Notes under the pieces: generated by a model
Seen by the model: the letters and a program-made list of their open reading frames with translations, nothing else
Told to the model about the DNA's origin: nothing
Databases searched by the model: none
Origin: Halisarca cf. caerulea
Lineage: Eukaryota > Porifera > Demospongiae > Chondrillida > Halisarcidae
Reading direction: 5' to 3'
Assembly: GCA_963170055.1 (NCBI GenBank)
Contig: CAUJGJ010000030.1
Location: 3,561,266 to 3,625,265, forward strand
Length of the DNA stretch: 64,000 bases
Position numbers and translations under genes: made by a program
In this document: in pieces, positions 43,521-53,544 of the stretch
How the letters are laid out: every line of letters starts with the position of its first letter
Numbering within the stretch: the first letter of the stretch is position 1

Positions 43521-46500
43521 ATATTTGGCATTAGCACCACGCACATTCCTAGTGGACACACATGACCTTTCTGAAGTGCTGTGGGCGTATTTGTGTAGTG
43601 TTGGATATGCTGGTGCTAATACCAATATTTGGCACTATCACCAAGCACATTCCCAGTGGACACACATGAAGTTTCTTAACTACTGTGGGCGTATTTGTGT
43701 AATGTTGGATATGCTGGTGCTAATACCAATGTTTGGCACTACACCACGCACATTCCCAGTGGACACACATGAAGTTTCATAACAGCTGTGGGCGTATTAT
43801 AGTAGTGTTGGATATGCTGGTGCTAATACCAATATTTGGCACTAGCACCACGCACATTGCCAGTGGACACACATGAAGTTTCTTAACTATTGTGGGCGTA
43901 TTTGTGTAGTGTTGGATATGCTGGTGCTAATACCAATATTTGGCACTAGAATCACGCACATTCCCAGTGAACACATGAAGTTTCTGAAGTGCTGTGGGCG
44001 TATTTGTGTAGTGTTGGATATGCTGGTGCTAATACCAATATTTGGCACTAGCACCACGCACATTCCCAGTGGACACACATGACCTTTCTGAAGTGCTGTG
44101 GGCGTATTTGTGTAGTGTTGGATATGCTGGTGCTAATACCAATATTTGGCACTATCACCAAGCACATTCCCAGTGGACACCCATGAAGTTTCTTAACTAC
44201 TGTGGGCGTATTTGTGTAGTGTTGGATATGCTGGTGCAAATACCAATATTTGGCACTAGCACCACGCACATTCCCAGTGGACACACATGAAGTTTCATAA
44301 CTACTGTGGGCGTATTTGTGTAATGTTGGATATGCTGGTGCTAATACCAATGTTTGGCACTACACCACGCACATTCCCAGTGGACACACATGAAGTTTCA
44401 TAACAACTGTGGGCGTATTATAGTAGTGTTGGATATGCTGGTGCTAATACCAATATTTGGCACTAGCACCACGCACATTGCCAGTGGACACACATGAAGT
44501 TTCTTAACTATTGTGGGCGTATTTGTGTAGTGTTGGATATGCTGGTGCTAATACCAATATTTGGCACTAGAATCACGCACATTCCCAGTGAACACATGAA
44601 GTTTCTGAAGTGCTGTGGGCGTATTTGTGTAGTGTTGGATATGCTGGTGCTAATACCAATATTTGGCACTAGCACCACGCACATTCCCAGTGGACACACA
44701 TGACCTTTCTGAAGTGCTGTGGGCGTATTTGTGTAGTGTTGGATATGCTGGTGCTAATACCAATATTTGGCACTATCACCAAGCACATTCCCAGTGGACA
44801 CCCATGAAGTTTCTTAACTACTGTGGGCGTATTTGTGTAGTGTTGGATATGCTGGTGCAAATACCAATATTTGGCACTAGCACCACGCACATTCCCAGTG
44901 GACACACATGAAGTTTCATAACTACTGTGGGCGTATTTGTGTAATGTTGGATATGCTGGTGCTAATACCAATATTTGGCACTGGCACCACGCACATTCCC
45001 AGTGGAAACACATGAAGTTTCTTAACTACTGTGGGCGTATTTGTGTAGAGTTTGATATGCTGGTGTTAATACCAATATTTGGCACTAGCACCTCGCACAT
45101 TCCCAGTGGACACACATGACCTTTCTGAAGTGCTGTGGGCGTATTTGTGTAGTGTTGGATATGCTGGTGCTAATACCGATATTTGCCATTAGCACCAAGC
45201 ACATTCCCAGTGGACCCACATGACCTTTGTGAAGTGCTGTGGGCGTATTTTTGTAGTGTTGGATATGCTGGTGCTAATACCAATATTTGGCACTAGCACC
45301 ACGCACATTCCCAGTGGACACACATGACCTTTCTGAAGTGCTGTGGGCGTATTTGTGTAGTGTTGGATATGCTGGTGCTAATACCAATATTTGGCACTAA
45401 CACCACGCACATTCCCAGTGGACACACATGACCTTTCTGAAGTGCTATGGGCGTATTTGTGTAGTGTTGGATATGCTGGTACTAATACCAATACTTGGTA
45501 CTAGCACCACGCACATTCCCAGTGGACACACATGACCTTTCTGAAGTGCTGTGGGCGTATTTGTGTAGTGTTGGATATGCTGGTGCTAATACCAATATTT
45601 GGCACTAGCACCACGCACATTCCCAGGTGACACACATGAAGTTTCTTAACTACTGTGGGCGTGTTTGTGTAGTGTTGGATATGCTGGTGCTAATACCAAT
45701 ATTTGGCACTAGCACCACGCACATTCCCAGTGGACACACATGACCTTTGTGAAGTGCTATGGGCGTATTTGTGTAGTGTTGGATATGCTGGTGCTAATAC
45801 CAATACTTGGCACTAGCACCACGCACATTCCCAGTGGACACACATGACCTTTCTGAAGTGCTGTGGGCGTATTTGTGTAGTGTTGGATATGCTGGTGCTA
45901 ATACCAATATTTGGCACTAGCACCACGCACATTCCCAGGTGACACACATGAAGTTTCTTAACTACTGTGGGCGTGTTTGTGTAGTGTTGGATATGCTGGT
46001 GCTAATACCAATATTTGGCACTAGCACCACGCACATTCCCAGTGGACACACATGACCTTGCTGAAGTGCTGTGGGCGTATTTGTGTAGTGTTGGATATGC
46101 TGGTGCTAATACCAATATTTGGCACTAGCACCACGCACATTCCCAGTGGACACACATGACCTTTCTGAAGTGCTGTGGGCTTATTTGTGTAGTGTTGGAT
46201 ATGCTGGTGCTAATACCAATATTTGGCACTAGCACCACGCACATTCCCAGTGGAAACACATGAAGTTTCTTAACTACTGTGGGCGTATTTGTGTAGTGTT
46301 GGATATGCTGGTGCTAATACCAATATTTGGCACTAGCACCACGCACATTGCCAGTGGACACACATGAAGTTTCTTAACTATTGTGGGCGTATTTGTGTAG
46401 TGTTGGATATGCTGGTGCTAATACCAATATTTGGCACTAGAATCACGCACATTCCCAGTGAACACATGAAGTTTCTGAAGTGCTGTGGGCGTATTTGTGT

Positions 46501-47300
46501 AGTGTTGGATATGCTGGTGCTAATACCAATATTTGGCACTAGCACCACGCACATTCCCAGTGGACACACATGACCTTTCTGAAGTGCTGTGGGCGTATTT
46601 GTGTAGTGTTGGATATGCTGGTGCTAATACCAATATTTGGCACTATCACCAAGCACATTCCCAGTGGACACCCATGAAGTTTCTTAACTACTGTGGGCGT
46701 ATTTGTGTAGTGTTGGATATGCTGGTGCAAATACCAATATTTGGCACTAGCACCACGCACATTCCCAGTGGACACACATGAAGTTTCATAACTACTGTGG
46801 GCGTATTTGTGTAATGTTGGATATGCTGGTGCTAATACCAATATTTGGCACTGGCACCACGCACATTCCCAGTGGAAACACATGAAGTTTCTTAACTACT
46901 GTGGGCGTATTTGTGTAGAGTTTGATATGCTGGTGTTAATACCAATATTTGGCACTAGCACCTCGCACATTCCCAGTGGACACACATGACCTTTCTGAAG
47001 TGCTGTGGGCGTATTTGTGTAGTGTTGGATATGCTGGTGCTAATACCAATGTTTTGCACTATCACCACGCACATTTCCAGTGGACACACATGACCTTTCT
47101 GAAGTGCTGTGGGCGTATTTGTGTAGTGTTGGATATGCTGGTGCTAATACCGATATTTGGCATTAGCACCAAGCACATTCCCAGTGGACACACATGACCT
47201 TTGTGAAGTGCTGTGGGCGTATTTTTGTAGTGTTGGATATGCTGGTGCTAATACCAATATTTGGCACTAGCACCACGCACATTCCCAGTGGACACACATG
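33250..47300 (+). repeat. About 1-kb satellite block repeated at 43.9, 44.5 and 46.4 kb
   Basis: The block that opens with the TTCTTAACTATTGTG monomer, followed by the AATCACGCAC unit and a 102-bp monomer, occurs near 33,274, 43,873, 44,494 and 46,364. The last two are 1,870 bp apart, and the first matches the last at an offset of 13,090 bp through about 34,200/47,300. Confidence 0.8.
35170..40540 (+). repeat. 18-monomer (1,870-bp) higher-order repeat, two full copies and a partial third
   Basis: Landmarks at 35,315, 35,664, 36,145 and 36,561 recur at 37,185, 37,534, 38,015 and 38,431. The spacing is 1,870 bp (18 x 104 minus the 2 bp missing from one 102-bp monomer). A partial third copy starts near 39,887 and is displaced by 2,702 bp (26 x 104 minus 2). 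Confidence 0.85.
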
Positions 47301-48899
47301 ACCTTTCTGAAGTGCTGTGGGCGTATTTGTGTAGTGTTGGATATGCTGGTGCTAATACCAATATTTGGCACTAACACCACGCACATTCCCAGTGGACACA
47401 CATGACCTTTCTGAAGTGCTATGGGCGTATTTGTGTAGTGTTGGATATGCTGGTACTAATACCAATACTTGGTACTAGCACCACGCACATTCCCAGTGGA
47501 CACACATGACCTTTCTGAAGTGCTGTGGGCGTATTTGTGTAGTGTTGGATATGCTGGTGCTAATACCAATATTTGGCACTAGCACCACGCACATTCCCAG
47601 TGGACACACATGAAGTTTCTTAACTACTGTGGGCGTGTTTGTGTAGTGTTGGATATGCTGGTGCTAATACCAATATTTGGCACTAGCACCACGCACATTC
47701 CCAGTGGACACACATGACCTTGCTGAAGTGCTGTGGGCGTATTTGTGTAGTGTTGGATATGCTGGTGCTAATACCAATATTTGGCACTAGCACCACGCAC
47801 ATTCCCAGTGGACACACATGACCTTTCTGAAGTGCTGTGGGCTTATTTGTGTAGTGTTGGATATGCTGGTGCTAATACCAATATTTGGCACTAGCACCAC
47901 GCACATTCCCAGTGGAAACACATGAAGTTTCTTAACTACTGTGGGCGTATTTGTGTAGTGTTGGATATGCTGGTGTTAATACCAATATTTGGCACTAGCA
48001 CCACGCACATTCCCAGTGGACACACATGACCTTTCTGAAGTGCTGTGGGCGTATTTTTGTAGTGTTGGATATGCTGGTGCTAATACCAATATTTGGCACT
48101 AGCACCACGCACATTCCCAGGTGACACACATGAAGTTTCTTAACTACTGTGGGCGTGTTTGTGTAGTGTTGGATATGCTGGTGCTAATACCAATATTTGG
48201 CACTAGCACCACGCACATTCCCAGGTGACACACATGAAGTTTATTAACTACTGTGGGCGTGTTTGTGTAGTGTTGGATATGCTGGTGCTAATACCAATAT
48301 TTGGCACTAGCACCACGCACATTCCCAGTGGACACACATGACCTTGCTGAAGTGCTGTGGGCGTATTTGTGTAGTGTTGGATATGCTGGTGCTAATACCA
48401 ATATTTGGCACTAGCACCACGCACATTCCCATTGGACACACATGACCTTTCTGAAGTGCTGTGGGCTTATTTTTGTAGTGTTTGATATGCTGGTGCTAAT
48501 ACCAATATTTGGCACTAGCACCACGCACTTTCCCAGTGGACACACATGAAGTTTCTGAAGTGCTGTGAGCGTATTTGTGTAGTGTTGGATATGCTGGTGC
48601 TAATACCAATATTTGGCACTAGCACCACGCACATTCCCAGTGGACACACATGACCTTTCTGAAGTGCTGTGGGCGTATTTGTGTAGTGTTGGATATGCTG
48701 GTGCTAATACCAATATTTGGCACTAGCACCACGCACATTCCCAGTGGACACACATGAAGTTTCTTAACTACTGTGGGCGTATTTGTTTAATGTTGGATAT
48801 GCTGGTGCTAATACCAATATTTGGCACTAGCACCACGCACATTCCCAGTGGACACACCTGACCTTTCTGAAGTGATGTGGGCGTATTTGTGTAGTGTTG

Positions 48900-50409
48900 G
48901 ATATGCTGGTGCTAATACCAATATTTGGCACTAGCACCACGCACGTTCCAATTGGACACACATGAAGTTTCTGAAGTGCTGTGGGCGTACTTGTTTAGTG
49001 TTGGATATGCTGGTGCTATTACCAATATTTGGTAAAAGCACCATGCACATTAATAGTTGACACACATGAAATTTCATAAGTACTGTGGGTGTATTTGTGT
49101 AGTGTTGGATATGCTGGTGCTAATACCAATATTTGGCACTAGCACCACCCACGTGCCCAGTGGACACCCATGAAGTTTTTAATTGCTGTGAGTGCATTTG
49201 TGTAGTGTTTGATATGCTGGTGCTAATAGAATATTTAGCACTACACCATGCACATTCCCAGTGGACACACATGAAGTTTCTGAAGACCTGTGGGCGTATT
49301 TGTGTAGTGTTGGATATGCTGGTGCTAATACCAATATTTGGCACTAGCACCATACCCATTTCCAGTAGACACACATTATGTTTACGAAGTGCAGTGGGCG
49401 TATTTGTGCAGTGTTGGATATGGTTTTGATAATATCAATATTTGGCACTAGCACCACGCACATTCCCAATTTACACACATGAAGTTTCTGAAGTGCTGTA
49501 GGCGTTTTTGTGCAGTGTTGGATATGCTGGTGCTATTACCAATATTTGGCACTAGTACCACGCATATTCCCAGTGGACATACATGGAGTTTCTTAAGATC
49601 TGTGGGCGTATTTGTGTAGTGTTGGATATGCTGGTGCTAATACCAATATTTGGCAGTAGCACCACACACATTCCTAGTAGACACACATGAAAATTTCATA
49701 AGTACTGTGGGTGTATTTGTGTAGTTTTGGGTATGCTGGTGCTAATGCCATTATTTGGCACTAGTAGCACGCACATTCCCATAGACACACATGAAGAATA
49801 TTAAGTGCTGTGGGCGTATTTTTGTAGTGTTGGATATGCTGGTGCTAATACCAATGTTTGGCACTAGCACCACGCACATTCCCAGTGGACACACATGCAG
49901 TTTCTGAAGTGCTGTGAGCGTATTTGTGTAGTGTTGGATGTGCTGGTGCTAATAACAATATTTGGCAATAATACCATGCATATTCCTAATTGACACATGA
50001 AGTTTCTGAAGTGCTGTAGGCGTTTTTTTTTAGTGTTTGATATGCTGGTGCTATTACCAATATTTGGCAATAGCAATACGCACATTCCAAGTGGACATAC
50101 ATGGAGTTTCTTAAGATCTGTGGGCGTATTTGTTTAGTGTTGGATAAGCTGGTGCTAATACCAATATTTGGCAGTAGCACCACTCACATTCCTAGTAGAC
50201 ACGCATGAAATTTCATAAGTACTGTGGGCGTATTCGTGTAGTGTTGGATATGCTGGTGCTAATGCCAATATTTGGCACTAGCACCACGCACATTCCCAGT
50301 GGACACCCATGAAGTTTCTTAAGATCTCAGGGCGTATTTTTATTGTGTTGGATATGCTGGTGCTAATACCAATATTTGGCACTAGCACCAAGCACATTCC
50401 CACTGGACA
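48900..50409 (+). repeat. Diverged right edge of the 104-bp satellite
   Basis: The last 14 or so monomers carry many substitutions and small indels, such as TTAATAGTTGACAC at about 49,049, AATAGAATATTTAGC at about 49,225 and CCATTATTTGG at about 49,747. Further left the monomers differ by only a few bases. The array stops inside a monomer at about 50,409 and passes into the 62-bp repeat without a recognisable junction motif. Confidence 0.85.
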
Positions 50410-51444
50410 AATTCCAACGACTGGAGAATTCTTCCCGCAACCAAAGGAACTCTTCCTGTTGTCAATTTTGAATTTCCCACGCAACCACATAGTTTCCTGC
50501 ATGAAAGGGAACACTGCCTGAGGTGTAAATTTTAATTTCCCACGCCACCTGATTGCTCCCCACATGAAATGGAACATTTCCTTGTTGAAAATTTGATTTT
50601 CCCATTACTCCACATGGCTTACCACATCAAAGAGAACACTTCATGTCAGAAAATTTCAAATTTCCACGACTCTAGATGGCTTCCCGCTTCAAAGGGAACA
50701 CTTCCTTAAATGAAAATTTCAATTTACCAGGCCTCCAGATTGCTTCCCTCATGAAAAGGAACACTTCGTGTGGTGAAAATTTCTATTTCAAAGTACAGCT
50801 CGTTGCCATACAAGTACAGCTCATTACTATACTGGTACAGCTGATTGCTATACCGGTACAGCGCATTGCAATACCGGTACAGCGCATTGACATAAAGGTA
50901 CAGCTCATTGCCATACCAGTACAGCTCATTGCCATACCAGTACAGATCGTTGCCATACCAGTACAGCTCATTGCTATACCGGTACAACTATATGACTTTA
51001 AAAATGAATACTTCCTGTGGTTAAGTTTCCATTTAAAACGCCAAACATGGCTTTCAGCGTCAAAGGGAAAACTTCCCGTGGAATAAATAACAATTTCCCA
51101 CTACTCCACATGGTTGAATGCATCAAAGGGAACACTTCCTGTGTTGAAAATTTTAAATAACTCAAAACTCCACATGGCTTCTCACATCAAAGGGAACACT
51201 TCCTGTTGTGAAAATTGAAATTTTTACCGAAAATATGGCAAATAGCAATAAAGGGAACACTTAATGGGGTGAAAATTTAATTTCCCACGCCTCCACATAA
51301 CTCTCAGGATAAAAAGGAAAACTACCCTAACCAAAAAAATTTCCATTTCCCACAACAACACATGGGAACCCGCATAAAAAAAACTATCTGTAATGAAAAT
51401 TTAAATTTCAAACTAAACAGTTTCCAGATTTTAGGCTTCCCCCA
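50410..51444 (+). repeat. Decayed 62-bp tandem repeat, left part
   Basis: Motifs of the type CATGGCTTCCCGCATCAAAG followed by GGAACACTTCCTGTGGTGAA and AATTTCAATTTCCCACG recur every 61-63 bp, for example ATGAAAGGGAACA at 50,501, 50,564, 50,626, 50,688 and 50,751. Units are heavily mutated, so this is an old satellite. It is interrupted by a 21-bp minisatellite and, at 51,445, by a TTAA-flanked element. No credible gene is present; small ORFs follow the repeat. Confidence 0.85.
50793..50987 (+). repeat. 21-bp minisatellite, about 9 copies
   Basis: The unit GTACAGCTCATTGCCATACC plus A repeats about nine times with scattered substitutions. It has expanded inside one unit of the 62-bp repeat. Because 21 is divisible by three it keeps frames open, which explains the VQLIAIP-type ORFs here; no coding function is claimed. 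Confidence 0.9.
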
Positions 51445-52460
51445 TTAACCCTTAAACATTCCAATTCCCATTTTGAAATTTTGCGCGAACGTTCCAAAGC
51501 CACTTGAGTGGCTTTTACGGTGTGAAAATAGGTTATTTTTGCCAACGGTTTTCTGCTGTTCTGTTGACTTGTAGGAAACTTCTAGCTTGTCTCGAATGTA
51601 GTTTGTAGCTAGTGAGATCTTCATACAAGTCTTGGTGTTCCATTTTCTACGCAAAACTTCGTATTGGCCTCCAAACCTGTAAGTACTACGTACCTAAATT
51701 TGTAAACTTGTATATAAATACGTTATCAATCGGCTGGTAAACATTTCGTTACAAAATTCAACGCAACTACACATTTAACACTGAAAATACATTGACAGAA
51801 ACAAAAACGAAAAGTTGAAGCTAAAAGTCAAGGCATTGGTGAATGCGTCTCTTCTACTTCCTAGTCGACTGTCTAATCAACTTGCATACTTTGACGCGTA
51901 AATCTCTTCAGTGCTTCAAGACGACATTGAAAGAGCACACTGAAGCTGGCAAAGGAGATTATGTCCCAGTACAAATGCAAGAAACGTAAAGGACAAATTT
52001 CCTCGTATGGCCCCACCATCTGGACGATTCTACAAACGTCAAATCCCCCTGTAAAGATTCCAAAACGATGGTATGTCTTGTCTGAAGCTCAAAGAACGAG
52101 CGTGTGAGAATATCCTTTACCTGCAAGGAGGTAATCTCCACAATCCGGCGCTTCACTGCCCTTCTCCATACTTTGCCGTAAAGAACAATCCGTATACTAG
52201 ACTATAACTTCGCATAACTGCATATTTTAAGTATAATAACACGTATATGCATACGAATAACTTGTATAACAGTAATCTTTACATAGAATGTTTCAGCTAT
52301 AGTACAGAACGCATTACTACCAAACTATAAGAAAATGTGCCAATCAATAGTAGAAACTAGGCCTAAACTTTACATATTAAAAATCAATGAAGAAAACTGG
52401 AACTTTTGCAGTTTATGTGCGCGAGCCACTTAAGTGGCTTTGGAATGTTTAACGGTTTAA
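51445..52460. mobile_element. piggyBac-like non-autonomous element with TTAA duplication
   Basis: TTAA stands at 51,445-51,448 and again at 52,457-52,460. The ends are inverted: TTAACCCTTAAACATTCC on the left, and on the right, read on the other strand, TTAAACCGTTAAACATTCC. Removing the element with one TTAA (1,012 bp) rejoins CTTCCCCCAT and GGGAACAC, which rebuilds the host 62-bp repeat (CTTCCCGCATCAAAGGGAACAC type), so the insertion and its target duplication are supported by the flanks. Subterminal palindromes lie at 51,496-51,515 and 52,424-52,439 (AGCCACTTAAGTGGCT, perfect). A TTAA duplication and CCC-like tips are hallmarks of piggyBac elements. Only ORFs of up to 69 codons are present and none shows transposase features, so it would depend on a transposase from elsewhere. 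Confidence 0.85.
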
Positions 52461-52756
52461 GGGAACACATCATGAGATGAAAATTGCCATTTCCCATGAA
52501 ATTACATGGCTTCCTGCACAAAAAGGAACACTTCCTGTTGTAAAAATAATTTATCACGCTTCAAGATGGCTTCTCACATCAAAGGGATTACTTCTTGGTA
52601 TGAAAATTTCAATTTCACACGCCTGCACATGGACTCCTGCATCAACGGGTAAACTTCTCGTGAAAATTTTAACTTCCAACATCTCCACATTGTGTCTTAC
52701 ATCAAAGGGAACTCTTCCTGTGGTGAATATTTCAATTTTCCACGCCACCACACGTC
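52461..52756 (+). repeat. Decayed 62-bp tandem repeat, right part
   Basis: About five more units of the same 62-bp repeat resume right after the TTAA-flanked element (GGGAACACATCATGAGATGA onwards) and run up to the telomere-like array. The last unit ends at CACACGTCC. Confidence 0.85.
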
Positions 52757-53149
52757 CCCTAACGGTAACCCTAACGGTAACCCTAACGGTAACCCTAACG
52801 GTAACCCCAACGGTAACCCCAACGGTAACCCCAACGGTAACCCCAACGGTAACCCCAACGGTAACCCCAACGGTAACCCCAACGGTAACCCCAACGGTAA
52901 CCCCAACGGTAACCCCAACGGTAACCCCAACGGTAACCCCAACGGTAACCCCAACGGTAACCCCAACGGTAACCCCAACGGTAACCCCAACGGTAACCCC
53001 AACGGTAACCCCAACGGTAACCCCAACGGTAACCCCAACGGTAACCCCAACGGTAACCCCAACGGTAACCCCAACGGTAACCCCAACGGTAACCCCAACG
53101 GTAACCCCAACGGTAACCCCAACGGTAACCCCAACGGTAACCCCAACGG
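52757..53149 (+). repeat. Telomere-like 12-bp array, 33 units of CCC(T/C)AACGGTAA
   Basis: Four units of CCCTAACGGTAA (52,757-52,804) are followed by 28 identical units of CCCCAACGGTAA (52,805-53,140) and a partial unit. The first half of the 12-mer is the C-strand telomere hexamer CCCTAA; the second half is a variant, CGGTAA. The perfect uniformity implies recent expansion or homogenisation. The minus strand has a G4 run every 12 bases and could form G-quadruplexes. The array is open in several frames, giving TVTP or PNGN repeats, but these are treated as non-coding. Confidence 0.95.
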
Positions 53150-53179
53150 TTAGGGTTAGGGTTAGGGTTAGGGTTAGGG
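53150..53179 (+). repeat. Interstitial telomeric repeat, five TTAGGG units
   Basis: Five perfect TTAGGG hexamers directly abut the 12-bp array but have the opposite orientation: the C-rich strand is read on the left, the G-rich strand on the right. TTAGGG is the usual animal telomere repeat. The tract is short and internal, so it is an interstitial telomeric sequence, not a chromosome end. Confidence 0.95.
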
Positions 53180-53544
53180 CGGATATTGCAGTAGATGACA
53201 ACATTATACCCGGCAAATGTGCCTAGGGTTATATTGTGTTTTAGGGGTAGGGTCAGATTTTCTGTACACCACATACACATGTACACACACAAGCACACAC
53301 ACTTCACTTATACATTACAAACATGTCCATTGACCACACCCCCTCTTATGCACTATCAAGTATAATATCCATGTCAACAGGAGGGACATGTGGCCCCTGA
53401 GCATTGTCAAAACCCACACTTGGCTCAAATGACTCCCACATCCCATAGATTCAACTCAGAAGCAATGCCAAACCCAGACACACAACATTGTAAAATTCAC
53501 TCACTTAGGATGATGTATGGTGGTGAGCTTTTCAGGTCTTTGAG
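53180..53544. other. Intergenic, no gene seen
   Basis: Just after the telomere-type repeats come a few degenerate TAGGG-like words, then a CA-rich stretch around 53,262-53,300 and ordinary sequence. A possible splice acceptor (CTTTTCAG, ending at 53,535) precedes the ORF that starts at 53,545. No TATA box or other promoter motif stands out. Confidence 0.5.

Larger units (their letters stand above)
1..50409 (+). repeat. 104-bp satellite DNA array, about 485 head-to-tail monomers
   Basis: The same 104-bp unit repeats without a break from the first base to about 50,409, always in one direction. Taking ACATGA as the arbitrary start, a monomer has four parts. First is a variable 20-nt box, ACATGACCTTTCTGAAGTGC or ACATGAAGTTTCTTAACTAC plus hybrids. 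Second is TGTGGGCGTATTTGTGTAG. Third is a near-constant 33-nt palindrome (bases 52-84 of the first unit). Last is CGCACATTCCCAGTGGACAC. No gene, transposon or spacer interrupts the array. ORFs inside it are by-products of 104 not being divisible by three. Length, tandem order and higher-order structure suit a centromeric, pericentromeric or subtelomeric satellite; which of these cannot be told from sequence. The left end is outside the window. Confidence 0.98.

Noticed and set aside
2260..47197. Many ORFs of 60-155 codons on both strands within the satellite
   Set aside because: They repeat with the 104-bp period, many plus-strand ones begin at TTG rather than ATG, and they arise because three monomers cover all frames and the palindrome mirrors codons on the other strand. 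No codon bias or domain is seen.
1..50409. CRISPR array
   Set aside because: Repeats are directly adjacent and 104 bp long with no unique spacers; the context is eukaryotic and no cas-like gene is present.
50676..51086. 136-codon ORF with VQLIAIP repeats
   Set aside because: It follows the 21-bp minisatellite and surrounding decayed 62-bp repeat; no conserved coding sequence.
51445..52156. Transposase genes in the TTAA element (69- and 65-codon ORFs)
   Set aside because: Too short, and no acidic catalytic motif or cysteine-rich tail of piggyBac transposase can be seen.
52757..53179. Chromosome end or simple telomere fusion
   Set aside because: Unique sequence continues on both sides, and the C-strand-then-G-strand order is opposite to that of an end-to-end fusion.
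52477..53307. Long repetitive ORFs such as (TVTP)n, (PNGN)n, (GVTV)n and (RWGY)n
   Set aside because: All are translations of the 12-bp telomere-like array in different frames and strands, without a credible gene start or non-repeat coding sequence.
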